Shown one piece after another: positions 15,573-23,676 of a stretch of DNA of 45,406 nt. The position numbers were made by a program, and so were the translations under genes. Under the pieces are notes generated by a model. It did not search any database, had not been told where the DNA came from, and saw only the letters and a program-made list of their open reading frames with translations. The DNA lies in the NCBI GenBank assembly GCA_934691925.1, contig CAKUTI010000012.1:1-45406 (forward strand). The letters run 5' to 3'. This DNA comes from an uncultured Treponema sp. (lineage in GTDB: Bacteria; Spirochaetota; Spirochaetia; Treponematales; Treponemataceae). How positions within the stretch are numbered: position 1 is the stretch's first letter; each line of letters opens with the position of its first letter.

Positions 15573-18500
15573 ATGACTTCTGCTCAGAAAGTCGCGTCAA
15601 GTCTCTTGGTTTCGGTTCTTGCTTTTTCGATTTTTACAGTTGCCGCTTTTTCAGGATTGTTCGATTTCGTTGAAGTAAAATTTTACCAGCCTGCCGTAAA
15701 GCAATTAAAAGAACAGAAACTCGACGAGATAAAAGATGCTGAAAACGAATATTTAGAAAGTCTCATGTCGCGTTTTAACATTTTTGAAATGGAAAAAGAT
15801 GTTAAGACTTATGCCGATTTGCGTCCTGACGATGTTTCTGTGCAGAACCGAGAAAAATTGCGTTCAGCTTTAATGACTGAGACTGCGGCTTTGCTTGGAA
15901 TCCGGCTTGTTGACGACAATGGAAGCAACGTTTATTTTTCGACTTTCGATTCCGACAAGATAAAAAACGCGAAAGGCTCTGTCTCCTACAAAAATTACGG
16001 CTCTCTGAATGAATTTCCGTTTGAGCTTGTGAAATCTTCCGACTGGATTGCAGAAAATGCGCCGTCCGGCGAAAAGGGCAGAGTGATAAAGGATTCTAGG
16101 CTCAACCGCCTGATTTTTTCTTTTCCGTTTTATGACTCAAAAAAATCTTTCCGCGGAACTTTGCTTTTTTATTGCGACGCGAACCATTTGAACCGCTATC
16201 TTTTCAGCAGAAATTTAATCGATATGAACGGATTTTGCGTTCTCGTTGCGGCTGAAAATGGCGACCCGAAATTTGATGCAGGATTTGGCGGATACGTTTT
16301 TGGACTTCCGAACTTTGGAAGAAAATCTGCGGAACAGCAGGTCCTTTCTGAATGGAAGCAAAATTCCGAAAAGCCGTTCTGGAAAATGGCTTTTGAGGAA
16401 AATGAAAGCGCGGAAAATATTTCAAATCTTCAAAAAATTGAAGAATCTTCAAAATTAGAAAAATCGGCTGAAAATTCTGAAAAATTCCTGAAATTTAAAG
16501 ATTTTAGCGAAAAATTCGAGCCGAAACCTTCGAAATCTTACTTTGTTTTCTCAAAAAAACTCGAACGGAGCGACGCTGGATTTGTCGCGGCTATTTATGA
16601 TGAAAACGAGCTGAAATTTCCTAAATTTTTGCGGCTTCTCTTGCTTGTTAGCGCGTTCATAACTTTTTATCTCGTTGTTTTCTTGATTTTCAGCTTTAAG
16701 CATGACGACATCGTTGTGATAAAATCAAAAATAGCTTCTTTTAAAAGGCAGTTTGTCCGGCAATACAAAAAAATGGCCGGAATTGAAAACGACAGCGACT
16801 TGGAAAATCACAAAAAAAATCTTGAGGAAAGCATAAAGAAAAGCCTCGGAAGGCTTGCTGAAAAATACGAGCCGGAATTTCAAAATCTTTTTGAAAAGTG
16901 CTGGAACGAAATTCTCCTTGAAATCGAAAAACCTTACGCGATGATTCCAAACGACAGCGTTGTTGTGAACAAAAACGAGCTTCGCGAAATTTTGGAAGAC
17001 ATCGTGAGCAGCGGAAAAATCAGGGTGAACGCGGTTGAAATTCAGCAAAAAACAGCTCCCGCGATAGAATCAACAGAGAAGACTTCGCAGCCGGATGAAA
17101 ATTCGTTTCAAAAAAATGACTCTGATGAAGAAAAAACAGAAGAAAACGCGAAAACAGAAAAAGCGGCTGAAACTGCAGAAACGTCGAAGCCGAAAGCTGC
17201 GGAAAAAATTGACGTTAATGACGCAGAAGAATTAGAAGTTCTCGATGAATCAGAAACGACGGAAAAAATTGTTCCGCCTGAAAATCAGAAATCGAAAAAT
17301 GATGAAATTGAAGTTCCCGAACCTATTGAAGTTCTTGATGACGAAGTTGAATTTCCCGAGCCGATTGATGAAAATGAAAATTCTGCTGAACTCGAGGATT
17401 CTGATAATGTAGAAGAGCTTAAAATTCTTTATGAAGAAAATGGCGATGTTGAAGATTTAGAGCCTGTCGATGATGTTGAGGAGCTTTCTCCTCTCGATGA
17501 AGAAAATCCTTCTGCTGGAATCGAAAATGCTGAAGTTAAAGAGCTTGAATCTTTGAACAACGACGTAAATTCTGATGGAATCGAAAATGCTGAAGAATTA
17601 GAATCTTTGACAAATGCTGATTTTTCTGAAAAAAATGATTCAATTGTTGAGAATGAAAAAAATGCGTCTCATGATGATAAAATTGAAGAAATTGAGCCAT
17701 TAAAAGACGAATGGAATATTTGCGATTCCAAAAAATTACAGGAAAACAGCGGAAAAGAAATCGATGAAAATGACGGCGTGGAAGAATTAGAGCCGCTTGA
17801 ACCAGTCGATGAAGCGGAAGATTTGGAAGAAATAGAATCTTTGAAAAATGACGAAGTTTCAGAAAATGTTGTTGAAACTGGAAACGCTGACAAAACCGAT
17901 AAAGTTGAAGATTTAGAGCCTCTTGATGACGTTGAGGAACTTTCTCCGTTAGATGACGAAGCAAAATTTGACGAGCATCAAAAAAACGCGGTGCTTTCAA
18001 ATGAAGAAAAAATTGGCGGATTATTAAATGCAACGTCAGCTTCAATAAAAGAAAAATCTGATGAACATTCGGAAACAGAATCGACTCTAGCTAAAGAAAA
18101 TCCTTCGTCGCCGTCTTCTGATGAAAAATCGGATTTTGATGATGTTTACAAAGACGAGCCCTTTCTTGAAAAAATCGATTTCGGTTTGGCGGAAACGAAA
18201 ACGGATTCTAAAAACAACGAAAACGAAAATGAGATAATCGACAATTTTAGCACGGAAAATCTCGATTACGCTTTTCTCGATGAAGAGCCGCTGGAAGAAT
18301 TTGGAATATTGCCGGAGAAAGAAAATCAGCCGAATCCTGAAAATCCCGAAAAAAAATCTGAAAATTCGGCAGAATTTTCAAAAAATTATGAAGAAAAAAA
18401 ATCAGACTCCGATAATATTATAGCGGTTGGGAAAGACGTTCATTCTGAAAAAGGATTTGAGCAGGTTTCGGAAGAAGATTTGCCGGAACTTGAGAGCGAG

Positions 18501-18773
18501 CGTGACGAGCCTGCCGAAATACAAAATCAAAACGATACAGAGGAGATTTCGGCTCTTGAAGAGCTTGAAAGTCCGGAGGAAACAATGCCATTTTCATTCA
18601 TTCAAATTGCGGCTAACGACACAAATCTTACAGAACTTAGAGCAGAGGTTTCAGACACTATCGTTCAGAACAGCGACGGAACTTTTCGTATCGCGGACAA
18701 ATCGGCTTATTATTCAAACAAAGGAATCGACTTGAATCTTAAAAAACTTGTTGATTCTGTCTTGAAAAATTAA
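15573..18773 (+). CDS. Giant acidic bitopic membrane protein of unknown function
   Basis: 1066 residues, family not recognised. One transmembrane helix is at about 8-32 and a second at about 350-375; between them lies a roughly 315-residue extracytoplasmic region whose layout resembles a sensor (Cache-like) domain, though I cannot prove the fold. Inside the cell a helical, basic segment (about 380-490) is followed by about 500 residues dominated by Glu, Asp, Ser and Asn, with degenerate repeats such as VEDLEPLDDVEELSPLD (around 17450-17510 and again 17905-17960). The last 70 residues (from MPFSFIQIAAND) are better ordered. The stop overlaps the next ATG (TAATG). Role could be sensing or scaffolding; this is inference. 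Confidence 0.85.
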   Translation: MTSAQKVASSLLVSVLAFSIFTVAAFSGLFDFVEVKFYQPAVKQLKEQKLDEIKDAENEYLESLMSRFNIFEMEKDVKTYADLRPDDVSVQNREKLRSALMTETAALLGIRLVDDNGSNVYFSTFDSDKIKNAKGSVSYKNYGSLNEFPFELVKSSDWIAENAPSGEKGRVIKDSRLNRLIFSFPFYDSKKSFRGTLLFYCDANHLNRYLFSRNLIDMNGFCVLVAAENGDPKFDAGFGGYVFGLPNFGRKSAEQQVLSEWKQNSEKPFWKMAFEENESAENISNLQKIEESSKLEKSAENSEKFLKFKDFSEKFEPKPSKSYFVFSKKLERSDAGFVAAIYDENELKFPKFLRLLLLVSAFITFYLVVFLIFSFKHDDIVVIKSKIASFKRQFVRQYKKMAGIENDSDLENHKKNLEESIKKSLGRLAEKYEPEFQNLFEKCWNEILLEIEKPYAMIPNDSVVVNKNELREILEDIVSSGKIRVNAVEIQQKTAPAIESTEKTSQPDENSFQKNDSDEEKTEENAKTEKAAETAETSKPKAAEKIDVNDAEELEVLDESETTEKIVPPENQKSKNDEIEVPEPIEVLDDEVEFPEPIDENENSAELEDSDNVEELKILYEENGDVEDLEPVDDVEELSPLDEENPSAGIENAEVKELESLNNDVNSDGIENAEELESLTNADFSEKNDSIVENEKNASHDDKIEEIEPLKDEWNICDSKKLQENSGKEIDENDGVEELEPLEPVDEAEDLEEIESLKNDEVSENVVETGNADKTDKVEDLEPLDDVEELSPLDDEAKFDEHQKNAVLSNEEKIGGLLNATSASIKEKSDEHSETESTLAKENPSSPSSDEKSDFDDVYKDEPFLEKIDFGLAETKTDSKNNENENEIIDNFSTENLDYAFLDEEPLEEFGILPEKENQPNPENPEKKSENSAEFSKNYEEKKSDSDNIIAVGKDVHSEKGFEQVSEEDLPELESERDEPAEIQNQNDTEEISALEELESPEETMPFSFIQIAANDTNLTELRAEVSDTIVQNSDGTFRIADKSAYYSNKGIDLNLKKLVDSVLKN

Positions 18774-19253
18774 TGTTTTCAAAGATTTTTCTGATTGAAA
18801 CTTTTCTTTTTTTGATTTTTGCAGTTCCGTTGTCGATAATGGACGTAAAAAAACTGCGGATTTCGCTTTTTTACACATTTTTAGGAATTGCGGCGTTTTT
18901 TGCGTGTAGATTTTTTTATTTTTCGACTGGAAATTTCTTTTCCCAGCTGAAATTTTGCGCGGTTTCGGTGATTTCTGCCGCGCTTGTGCTTTTTTTGACG
19001 CGGTTTTTTTTCCAGCGGCGTACTTGGAATCGGCGACATAATTTTTGGAATTTTTTCCGCAGTTTATTGCGTTGTTTGGTGGAAAAATCTTGCCGGACTG
19101 TTTTTTGCCGCTTTGCTTGACATTTTGACTTATCTTTTTCTTGCAGTTTTTTCTAAAATCCGAAGAAATGAATTTCTGCATCCTGTTTTTGCGATTCCGT
19201 TTGTTCCGTTTATTTCTGCCGGAGCGATTTTGGCGAGAATCTTTTTTGGATAA
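18773..19253 (+). pseudogene. Prepilin peptidase (A24 family), frameshifted in an 8-T run
   Basis: The gene begins in frame (MFSKIFLIET), with a membrane helix and the first catalytic Asp in SIMDVKKLRIS. It then loses frame at the T run 19004-19011. Reading with one T fewer gives RFFSSGVLGIGDIIFGIF, which contains the GxGD active-site motif, two more membrane segments, PVFAIPFVPFISAGAILARI, and a stop at 19251-19253: a full enzyme of about 159 residues. As written, the product stops at 19120 without the second Asp. A sequencing error, a fixed mutation, or on/off switching by slippage are all possible. The ATG overlaps the preceding stop. Confidence 0.82.
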
Positions 19254-19343
19254 TTTTTGATTTTGATTTCCGATTTTTTTAGAATCAGAAAATTGCGGAA
19301 TCTTTGGAAGAAAAAGAGATTTCCTATTTTTTATGAAAAACGC

Positions 19344-19349
19344 TATCAT
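19344..19349 (+). promoter_or_regulatory. Candidate -10 box of the thioesterase gene, leaderless geometry
   Basis: TATCAT lies exactly 6 nt (TTAAGA) before the ATG at 19356. There is no Shine-Dalgarno, and the -35 is poor. Confidence 0.4.
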
Positions 19350-19355
19350 TTAAGA

Positions 19356-19766
19356 ATGAAATATTACACAAAATTTAAAGTTCGAACATACGAATGTGAT
19401 TCTTACGGTCACGTGAACAACGCGAATTATCTTAACTATCTTGAATTTGCAAGAATGGATTATTTGCAGCAGGCTGGATTTGATTATCAGGGATGCGTGA
19501 AAGCAGGATTTTATCTTTACGTTACGCACGTTGATATTTATTACAAGGCTTCGGCTTTTTTTGATGACGAGCTTACGATTGAAACGGAGCCTGTGAAAAT
19601 CGGAGCGGTTTCAGGGCAGATTCATCAGATTATCAGAAAAAATGACGGAACTGTCTGCACTGAGGCCGATGTCACTTGGGCAAGCGTGAACAGCTCTTCC
19701 GGCCGGCCTGCAAGACTTCCTGCGGAATTTATGGTAGCCGGCTTGAATCCTGAATACAATAAATAA
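19356..19766 (+). CDS. Acyl-CoA thioesterase, 4-hydroxybenzoyl-CoA thioesterase (hot-dog) family
   Basis: 136 residues from MKYYTKFKVRTYECDSYGHV. The segment ECDSYGHVNNANYLNYLEFA is the 4HBT signature, with the catalytic Asp and the helix that follows. It hydrolyses an acyl-CoA thioester; the substrate cannot be read from sequence. An upstream in-frame start at 19257 would add 33 non-conserved residues and lies in an AT-rich leader, so I use 19356. It ends at a strong shared terminator. Confidence 0.9.
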   Translation: MKYYTKFKVRTYECDSYGHVNNANYLNYLEFARMDYLQQAGFDYQGCVKAGFYLYVTHVDIYYKASAFFDDELTIETEPVKIGAVSGQIHQIIRKNDGTVCTEADVTWASVNSSSGRPARLPAEFMVAGLNPEYNK

Positions 19767-19768
19767 AA

Positions 19769-19821
19769 AAAGGCTGTTCATTTTGAAACGTTTTTGTTTC
19801 AGTTTGAACAGCCTTTAATTT
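19769..19821. terminator. Bidirectional intrinsic terminator
   Basis: AAAGGCTGTTCA (19769-19780) pairs with TGAACAGCCTTT (19805-19816), with an inner GAAAC/GTTTC stem, and has A/T runs on both sides. It serves the thioesterase gene and the convergent 511-residue protein gene. Confidence 0.85.
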
Positions 19822-19844
19822 TATGATTTTTGCATTTTTCGTTT

Positions 19845-21380
19845 TTATCTTTTGTTGCCCACGAAATTTTGCATGAGGCTCACAATCAGATAGATTTTTT
19901 TGTAGACTTCAACGCCCAAATCCTTGATTGGATGCTCTGCGAAACGCTCAAGCTCTTTCCAGTTTATCAGCATTTCCGGATGCGGCTTTTGATAATCTTC
20001 GAGAAGCGACTTTGTGCTTTTTGCGAACGAAATCAGATTTTTTGTCGTGTTGATTATGAATTCGCGCGCAAGATTGTTGCAGTCGCGGAGCGTTGTCCTG
20101 ATTATGTTTGCGGCTTCCTTATCTCTTTCCGCACGTGGAAGCAAAGTCTTGATTTTTGTTCCGAATTCGCCTTTTTCCTCGGAAAGTTTTTCGTCAAACG
20201 CTGTGATTTTTTCTGAATATTCAAGAAGAAGATTGTAAGCGTCGCTCATTTCTGTTGAAAGCTGGACAGTAGACCATTTTCCGCGCACCAAGACCAAGTC
20301 GGCAAATTCGCGCACATCTTTTTTGACATATTCAATCAAAAACGCTTTTAGATAATTAAGCGGCCGCGCAAAAACGAATCCGTCGAAATTCCTTTTTGTG
20401 AGATGCTCGCTGCCTTCTTCCGTGTAATATTTCACGCCGCGCACAGAAGTTGTCGCGAAAATTTGCGTTACAAGGCTGTCGATTTTAGAGCTTTTCTGCT
20501 CGTTTTCCATTTTTTGGATTGCAGTTGTGGCTTCTCTTTTCACTTTTGTGATGTAAGCGTCAACAACCTGCTCGTTTTTCACTTCCGACTGGACTGTATA
20601 GTTCGGGTCTTTTGTTGTGAGCTGGATTATCATTTCGAGAACGCGAGCGTTTCTGATTTGAACAAGCAACTTCACGATTTTATTCCAGAGCTGAGGCTTA
20701 ATCGGTTCAACTCCGCGTGCCGCCTTTAAAATGCTCAGCATGTTTGCCCAGTTTTTTTCGAGCGGCATTGACCAGATAATCGCAAGAAAATCCTTTAAAT
20801 CGTCAGAAATGTATGAAGCGTCAATTGCGTTGAATTTTGGAGTTCTGCTTGTGTCATTCTCGCGCAAGGTCGAGTCGAATTTTCTGAGGATAAAATAATA
20901 GTCGAAAGTGCAGAAAGACTTGAATGACATCAGCATTGTGTAAGCCGCATCGATTTCCTGAATTTTCTGCTGGTCGAATTCGCTTTCAAAAGATTCAAGA
21001 TCAGCCTTTACTTTTTGCTTAAGCTGGTTGAATTCCACCGTGCGGGCTTTTGTCTGAATCGCTTCTTCCGATAAATCTTCAATAAGTTTTTTCTGATTTT
21101 CCGAGAGCGAGACATCGACAACTAAATCTTTGTAGTAATTCGGGTTCGGCATATTGTTGAACATAACCTGCGAAGCCGAAACCGCCTTGTAAATATCGAA
21201 GAAAAATTTTCCGAATGCTGGCAGAGCCTGATCAGACCCTGCCTTGTAAAATTTGAAATGCTGCTTTGACAGTGATTTTGCAATCGCCTTTAACTGTTTC
21301 TTTTTTTCCGCTTCAGGATCATTTCCGCCAAGAATTGAAGATAGAATACGTGAAAAAAAAGACTCTGATTTTTTTGCCAT
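19845..21380 (-). CDS. Conserved spirochete protein of unknown function (possibly DUF5312)
   Basis: 511 residues, mostly helical and charged, with no signal peptide or clear membrane segment. The N-terminus is MAKKSESFFSRILSSILGGN. I believe it belongs to a treponeme-specific family annotated as DUF5312, but this is from memory. The gene has its own promoter just after the rnf operon and no Shine-Dalgarno. Nothing catalytic can be seen. Confidence 0.75.
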   Translation of the reverse strand: MAKKSESFFSRILSSILGGNDPEAEKKKQLKAIAKSLSKQHFKFYKAGSDQALPAFGKFFFDIYKAVSASQVMFNNMPNPNYYKDLVVDVSLSENQKKLIEDLSEEAIQTKARTVEFNQLKQKVKADLESFESEFDQQKIQEIDAAYTMLMSFKSFCTFDYYFILRKFDSTLRENDTSRTPKFNAIDASYISDDLKDFLAIIWSMPLEKNWANMLSILKAARGVEPIKPQLWNKIVKLLVQIRNARVLEMIIQLTTKDPNYTVQSEVKNEQVVDAYITKVKREATTAIQKMENEQKSSKIDSLVTQIFATTSVRGVKYYTEEGSEHLTKRNFDGFVFARPLNYLKAFLIEYVKKDVREFADLVLVRGKWSTVQLSTEMSDAYNLLLEYSEKITAFDEKLSEEKGEFGTKIKTLLPRAERDKEAANIIRTTLRDCNNLAREFIINTTKNLISFAKSTKSLLEDYQKPHPEMLINWKELERFAEHPIKDLGVEVYKKIYLIVSLMQNFVGNKR

Positions 21381-21390
21381 AGTAAAAGCG

Positions 21391-21419
21391 ATTATACAAA
21401 ATTAACGGATAAATTTAAA
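21391..21419 (-). promoter_or_regulatory. Promoter of the 511-residue protein gene, very short leader
   Basis: TTTAAA (21414-21419), a 17-bp spacer and TATAAT (21391-21396), ending 10 nt before the ATG. The mRNA leader would be only about 3 nt. Confidence 0.55.
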
Positions 21420-21429
21420 TCGCTTAAAA

Positions 21430-21705
21430 TTATGAGTTCATTATTGCAGCGACTTTTTCCGCGACCGGCTGTCTTCCAACGCGGCAGCCGTTTGTCGGGG
21501 CTTTTCCGGAAGCAACCGCAGCGGCAAATCCGTCGCAGCCCGGAAATCCGCAAGCTCCGCAGTTTGCGCCCGGAAGCACCGCACGGATTTTCACTGTTTT
21601 CGGGTCAACTTTTATCTCGAAAATCTTCTGGAAAATTCCGAGAAGAATTCCTAAGACAAAAGAGATGACAAATGAAAAAATAATTGTTGTTATCAAAATC
21701 TTCAT
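21430..21705 (-). CDS. rnfB: RnfB, short form without ferredoxin domain
   Basis: 91 residues from the ATG at 21705, which follows GGAG. One membrane helix (about 4-25) is followed by the RnfB four-Cys Fe-S motif in GANCGACGFPGCDGF, with the last Cys in NGCRVG. The chain then ends at VAAIMNS; ordinary RnfB continues into a ferredoxin domain with eight more Cys. Only 49 nt separate the stop from the next gene, so no broken ferredoxin part is hidden there. About 143 nt separate it from rnfA, a larger gap than elsewhere in the operon; I see no gene in it. Confidence 0.85.
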   Translation of the reverse strand: MKILITTIIFSFVISFVLGILLGIFQKIFEIKVDPKTVKIRAVLPGANCGACGFPGCDGFAAAVASGKAPTNGCRVGRQPVAEKVAAIMNS

Positions 21706-21848
21706 AAAAATCTCCAAAAAATGTGTAAAGCGCGTTTTGAAAGAATCGCCAAAAAGTCCGCCATTTTGAATTTGTTTCATCGCCTGATAAAATTCGGCTC
21801 ACAACTGACGAACTTGCTGGCATTTCTCCGTCGTTTTTGTTCAAAAAA

Positions 21849-22439
21849 CTAATTTATCAGATTTCCGAATCCCATGAACGCAAGGCTTAAGAGTCCCGCC
21901 GAGATAAACAGAATCGGAGTTCCGCGCATAAAAACTGGAGTCTGGAATGTCGTTTTCGCGAGCTTTTTTCGGACGCCTGACATCACCATCATCGAAAGAA
22001 CGAATCCGCAGGAAATTCCAAGAGCGTAAACAATCGACTGGATGTAGCCTAAATTTTCGCTGCATGAATTCAAAGAAGTTCCGAGAACCGCGCAGTTTGT
22101 TGTAATCAGCGCGAGATAAACGCCCATCGCGCTGTAAAGGGCAGGCGCGCATTTTTTCAGATAGAATTCGACGAGCTGGACAAGACAGGCAATCACGAGA
22201 ATGAAAATCAGCGTCTGCAGAAATTCAAGTCCATTCGGAACCATAACGTAATTGTAAAGCGGCCAAGTTACTGCGACCGCGAGCACAATTACAAAAGATG
22301 TCGCGATTCCCATTCCCCACGCTTTTGAGCTGTCTTTTGTCATTCCGATAAAAGGGCAAAGCGCGAGATATTGAGTCAAAATCACGTTGTCAACGAGCAT
22401 CGATTTTAGAAAAATATTTATTAAGCTTAAATCTTTCAT
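21849..22439 (-). CDS. rnfA: RnfA: membrane subunit of the Rnf electron transport complex
   Basis: 196 residues, six transmembrane helices, with the family phrases DNVILTQYLALCPFIG near the N-terminus and TTNCAVLGTSL in the centre; both carry the Cys that hold the intramembrane Fe-S cluster shared with RnfE. It overlaps rnfE by 4 nt. RnfA and RnfE form the inverted pair through which electrons cross the membrane. Confidence 0.96.
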   Translation of the reverse strand: MKDLSLINIFLKSMLVDNVILTQYLALCPFIGMTKDSSKAWGMGIATSFVIVLAVAVTWPLYNYVMVPNGLEFLQTLIFILVIACLVQLVEFYLKKCAPALYSAMGVYLALITTNCAVLGTSLNSCSENLGYIQSIVYALGISCGFVLSMMVMSGVRKKLAKTTFQTPVFMRGTPILFISAGLLSLAFMGFGNLIN

Positions 22440-23089
22440 TTTGAACCGCCTTTCGCCGCATTTTCCGCAGCAGCTTTTTTAGCAAGAGCTTCTTTTATCA
22501 TCTTTTTTCTTTTAATTGCCGCCGTAACCGCGATTAAAAGCCCGAAAATTATGAATCCGCCCGGCGCGCGGGAGAAAAACGCGATTGTGTATTCGTCTGG
22601 AATTATCTTGATTCCGAAGAATGAGCCTGCTCCCAAAAATTCGCGCAGAAGAGAAATCGCAACGAGAACCCAAGTGTAGCCGAAAGCCATTCCGAACGCG
22701 TCCAAAACTGAAGCCAAAGGAGAATTTTTTGACGCGAAAGCTTCGACCCGTCCCATTATGATGCAGTTCACAACAATCAATGGAAGAAAAACACCGAGCG
22801 ATTTTGAAAGCTCCGGCAGAAAAGCCTGAAGCAAAAGCTGGATAATCGTTGTGAAAGCCGCGATTATGATGATAAAGACTGGAAGACGGATTGTGTCCGG
22901 GATAAATTTTCTGAAAATCGAGATGATAAGCTCGCTCATCACAAGAACGAACATCATTCCGAATCCCATTCCAAGACCGTTAAAAACCGAAGTTGTAACA
23001 GCGAGCGATGAGCAAAGACCGATGTTCAAAACCAAAAGAGGATTTTCCTTCATCAGGCCGTTTGTAAAAACTGAAAGTTTGTTTTCCAT
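22436..23089 (-). CDS. rnfE: RnfE: membrane subunit of the Rnf electron transport complex
   Basis: 217 residues, six helices. NPLLVLNIGLCSSLAVTTS and VNCIIMGRVEAFASKNSP are RnfE/NqrD signatures. The C-terminal tail is Lys/Ala-rich. It is the pair partner of RnfA, overlapping its start by 4 nt. Spacing to rnfG is short (11 nt), consistent with one transcript. Confidence 0.96.
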   Translation of the reverse strand: MENKLSVFTNGLMKENPLLVLNIGLCSSLAVTTSVFNGLGMGFGMMFVLVMSELIISIFRKFIPDTIRLPVFIIIIAAFTTIIQLLLQAFLPELSKSLGVFLPLIVVNCIIMGRVEAFASKNSPLASVLDAFGMAFGYTWVLVAISLLREFLGAGSFFGIKIIPDEYTIAFFSRAPGGFIIFGLLIAVTAAIKRKKMIKEALAKKAAAENAAKGGSK

Positions 23090-23100
23090 TGTTTTCCTCC

Positions 23101-23676
23101 TTAGTTTGAGATTTTTTTAGCGTACGAAGCCGCGTTCTGCAAGATTTTTCCGACGGAAGTAGATGTGATTGTCGCTCCTGAAACCGCGTCGTAAGTCTCG
23201 TTCAGAACAAAACCGTCGCTTGCTTTTTTGCCCGCGAACTGCCCGTAGAAAGTTTTCCCCGACTTTACTTTTTCGTTCGGGTCTGCAGCTCTTTGTCCGA
23301 ATCCCGGCGAGTCTGAAAGCTCCAGAAATTTCATTCCTGTTATCGTCTGGTCTGAATCGTTTTTGAATCCGATTAGGATTTCCGCATGGTCGTAAGTTTT
23401 TCCTTCGGCGACGACTGCAAATCCGAGCGTTTTTTTTGAATTGTCCAAAGCCTTGTAGCACGAGACGATTCCTTCTGTTTTTGAATTGTCTGAAACCGGC
23501 TCGAATTCAGAAGCGTCTTTGAAAACTTCCGCAAGGCTTGTTTTAAGCTCCATCATCTGCCGTTTTTCGATTACAGGCTTTGTAAGATTGTTTGTGAGCG
23601 CAAGGAGAATGCAGGCTGCCACAGCGTATGCCGACAGCGTGAATCCGAGCTTTATCATATGCTTTATATCGTTCAT
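23101..23676 (-). CDS. rnfG: RnfG: FMN-binding subunit of the Rnf complex
   Basis: 191 residues: one N-terminal membrane helix (about 10-32) and a periplasmic FMN-binding domain ending with VSGATITSTSVG, the S-G-A-T motif whose Thr takes covalent FMN through an ApbE-type flavin transferase. The flavin site is therefore intact, unlike other parts of this cluster. It overlaps rnfD by 4 nt. Confidence 0.95.
   Translation of the reverse strand: MNDIKHMIKLGFTLSAYAVAACILLALTNNLTKPVIEKRQMMELKTSLAEVFKDASEFEPVSDNSKTEGIVSCYKALDNSKKTLGFAVVAEGKTYDHAEILIGFKNDSDQTITGMKFLELSDSPGFGQRAADPNEKVKSGKTFYGQFAGKKASDGFVLNETYDAVSGATITSTSVGKILQNAASYAKKISN

Noticed and set aside
17536..18045. 169-codon minus-strand frame opposite the acidic repeat region
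   Set aside because: Antisense shadow of GAA/GAT repeats, giving a Phe/His/Leu/Arg-rich product without ribosome binding site.
18714..19349. 211-codon minus-strand frame opposite the prepilin peptidase
   Set aside because: Lys/Asn/Ser-rich antisense shadow of a Phe-rich membrane protein gene; the plus-strand reading has catalytic motifs.
21605..21844. Possible extra gene between rnfA and rnfB
   Set aside because: The 79-codon frame overlaps rnfB out of frame and has no family resemblance; the 143-nt gap looks non-coding.
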